The notes under the pieces were generated by a model. The model did no database searches, was not told where the DNA came from, and worked only from the letters and a program-made list of their open reading frames with translations. Made by a program: the position numbers and the translations under genes. A stretch of DNA of 17,108 nt from DAONJL01 sp035405645 [NCBI: bacterium] (GTDB lineage Bacteria; JAGOBX01; DAONJL01): contig DAONJL010000053.1 in NCBI GenBank assembly GCA_035405645.1, forward strand, positions 1 to 17,108, written 5' to 3'. Position 1 is the first letter of the stretch; the number at the start of each line of letters is the position of its first letter. Below, in pieces: positions 16,178-17,108 of this stretch.

Positions 16178-16206
16178 ATATTAATATTTTTTTGAAAATT
16201 TGGCAA
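16178..16206 (-). promoter_or_regulatory. Candidate sigma70-type promoter of the long operon
   Basis: On the minus strand TTGCCA (16206-16201) is followed by a 17-nt spacer and TAATAT (16183-16178). The -35 matches the consensus TTGACA at 5 of 6 positions and the -10 matches TATAAT at 4 of 6. It lies about 45 bp before the receiver/ATPase start, in the only gap long enough to hold a promoter. In DNA this AT-rich a -10 match is weak evidence; the G and C bases of the -35 give it what weight it has. Confidence 0.45.
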
Positions 16207-16231
16207 TAATTTTTTTGTAAAAAAAATTATT
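16205..16231 (-). terminator. AT-only hairpin at the end of the GT39/TPR gene
   Basis: A 12-bp perfect inverted repeat (AATAATTTTTTT, 16205-16216, with AAAAAAATTATT, 16220-16231) has a 3-nt loop and spans the TAA stop at 16227-16229. Read on the minus strand no T-tract follows it, so it is not a typical intrinsic terminator. Read on the plus strand T-rich DNA follows, but no plus-strand gene ends here. It touches the -35 candidate. An all-AT stem is weak and could be chance in this composition. Confidence 0.25.
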
Positions 16232-17108
16232 TTTTTATTTTTTTTAATTTCTCCAAATTTTCTTTTGCTGCCGTGTAATCTGGATAATCTATTATCATTT
16301 CTTGCCATATCTTTTCTGCTTTATCAAATTGTGATGTTATTGCATATAATCTCGCTAAATTATTTAATACATCAGTTCTTTTTAATCCTTTTTCAATTGC
16401 AAGTTCATTATATTTTATTGCATTATCATAATCTTTTAATTGTTCATAACATAATGCAGCACCAAAATATGCCTCTTTATTTTTATTATCAATTTTTATT
16501 GCTGTCAAAAATTCTCTTAACGAAATTTCATAATTCTGTAATTTATAATAAATTATTCCTATGTTATATCGTAATGGTGAATAATTTTTTTCTATATTTA
16601 TTGCTTTATTATACATTTCTAAAGCTTTTTGATAATCATTTATTTTCTCATATTTTATTCCTTCATTTATATATGATAAAATATTTTTTTCAGGCGCTAA
16701 ATCAAAATTAAAAAAATTAAAAAGACCAAAAAAACAAATAACTAAAAACAAAATTAAAAAGAATCTTTTATATTGTTTTTGATTAAACAAATAAAATATT
16801 TGATAAATAATAAAAGCAGAAAAAATTGATAAAATTGGGACAATTGGTGTTTTATATCTTGAAATAACCAAAAAAATAATTGTAGAAAAAATATAAAACA
16901 AAGAAAAAACATATAATTGAAAAACATAAATATTTTTCATTTGCCAGAGAAATAAAATTCCTACAAATGCAAGGGGACCAATTAAAGCAAAATCAAGAAC
17001 TAAATATTTTAGTATAAAATTATTTTTGACTTCAAATTCATAATCATCATTACTCAGAAAATATCCCAGACATGGTATACCCCTTTGCAGCATTACGAAT
17101 AGTAAGTA
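16227..17108 (-). CDS. GT39-like membrane glycosyltransferase with C-terminal TPRs, 5'-truncated by window edge
   Basis: The frame is open through the right edge, with YLLFV ahead of the first in-window Met at 17093, so 293 residues of the C-terminal part are seen. The first half has four hydrophobic segments and the motif ISRYKTPIVPIL, like the sRYR-P element near the end of GT39/ArnT-type enzymes. NDDYEFEV before the first helix also fits. The second half has four TPR units: IKYEKINDYQKALEMYNKAI, IIYYKLQNYEISLREFLTAI, LCYEQLKDYDNAIKYNELAI and RLYAITSQFDKAEKIWQEMI. The protein would sit in the inner membrane and transfer sugar from a polyprenyl carrier, the TPRs binding a partner. The catalytic N-terminal Asp region lies outside the window. 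The outermost residues (QRGIPCLG) coincide with the repeat shared with the left end and look less family-like. Confidence 0.85.
   Translation of the reverse strand, partial: YLLFVMLQRGIPCLGYFLSNDDYEFEVKNNFILKYLVLDFALIGPLAFVGILFLWQMKNIYVFQLYVFSLFYIFSTIIFLVISRYKTPIVPILSIFSAFIIYQIFYLFNQKQYKRFFLILFLVICFFGLFNFFNFDLAPEKNILSYINEGIKYEKINDYQKALEMYNKAINIEKNYSPLRYNIGIIYYKLQNYEISLREFLTAIKIDNKNKEAYFGAALCYEQLKDYDNAIKYNELAIEKGLKRTDVLNNLARLYAITSQFDKAEKIWQEMIIDYPDYTAAKENLEKLKKIKK
17067..17086 (-). repeat. Right copy of the 20-bp inverted repeat
   Basis: It starts CAGACATGGTATACC and is oriented opposite to the left copy, so both are entered in the same sense when reading outward. It lies inside the GT39/TPR reading frame in a different codon phase from the left copy, so shared protein sequence does not explain it. 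The DNA beyond each copy differs. Confidence 0.6.

Noticed and set aside
16265-16711. A 148-codon open frame on the plus strand, and similar plus-strand frames of 65-132 codons throughout
   Set aside because: All lie antisense to well-supported genes. Their products are Leu/Ile/Tyr/His-rich with no domain pattern, as expected from antisense reading of AT-rich codons.
17091-17093. ATG 17093 as the true start of the GT39/TPR gene
   Set aside because: The frame stays open to the right edge, and a GT39-type enzyme needs its catalytic N-terminal half, so this Met is internal.
1-17108. Alternative genetic code with TGA or TAG reassigned, suspected from the very low GC
   Set aside because: TAA, TAG and TGA all end genes at sensible lengths, and Trp is encoded by TGG in conserved positions.
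1-17108. CRISPR array, tRNA, rRNA, transposase, riboswitch
   Set aside because: No regularly spaced repeats, no cloverleaf or rRNA-like segment and no transposase motif were seen. The gaps are too short for a riboswitch except at 16137-16226, which is all-AT without aptamer features.

Overview
The window is about 17.1 kb of extremely AT-rich DNA, roughly 22% GC by eye. Every supportable gene lies on the minus strand. TAA, TAG and TGA all serve as stops and Trp is TGG, so the ordinary bacterial code applies. A type II-like secretin and a signal-peptide protein that looks like an outer-membrane beta-barrel and ends in Phe point to a bacterium with an outer membrane. The many orphan TPR proteins, a YfhO-family glycosyltransferase and a GT39/TPR fusion resemble gene content of uncultivated low-GC diderm lineages. 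The phylum cannot be fixed from sequence reading alone, and the window may be a complete metagenomic contig.

Layout in transcription order, from high to low coordinates. First comes the 3' part of a GT39-like membrane protein with four C-terminal TPRs (17108-16227). A 90-bp all-AT gap follows, holding the only good promoter candidate. Then a nearly gapless run of 14 genes extends from 16136 to 448: receiver/HATPase fusion, comB-like phosphatase, small membrane-anchored protein, gspD-like secretin, trpS, TPR-like protein, putative outer-membrane barrel, 103-aa hypothetical, lysA, secreted TPR-like protein, hom, YfhO-like glycosyltransferase, nadC and a PAP2-family membrane protein. After 50 bp comes a canonical response regulator that runs off the left edge.

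Genes within the run are separated by 0-26 bp or overlap by 4 bp, so it reads as one long transcription unit. It mixes housekeeping metabolism (Trp-tRNA charging, NAD synthesis, the Lys and Thr/Met branches of the aspartate pathway) with envelope and secretion functions (secretin, barrel, glycosyltransferase, lipid phosphatase-like protein) and a regulatory ATPase. No intergenic stretch exceeds 90 bp. I see no tRNA, rRNA, CRISPR array, transposase or phage gene.

Points most worth a second look: (i) a degenerate receiver with Asn at the phospho-acceptor position fused to an RsbW-type ATPase at the head of the operon; (ii) a secretin with five tandem N1-type repeats and no other secretion gene nearby; (iii) a TrpRS with the Cys pattern of the [4Fe-4S] TrpRS group; (iv) a 20-bp inverted repeat (19/20) close to both window ends; (v) a split between genes that have Shine-Dalgarno sites and tightly abutted genes that lack them.
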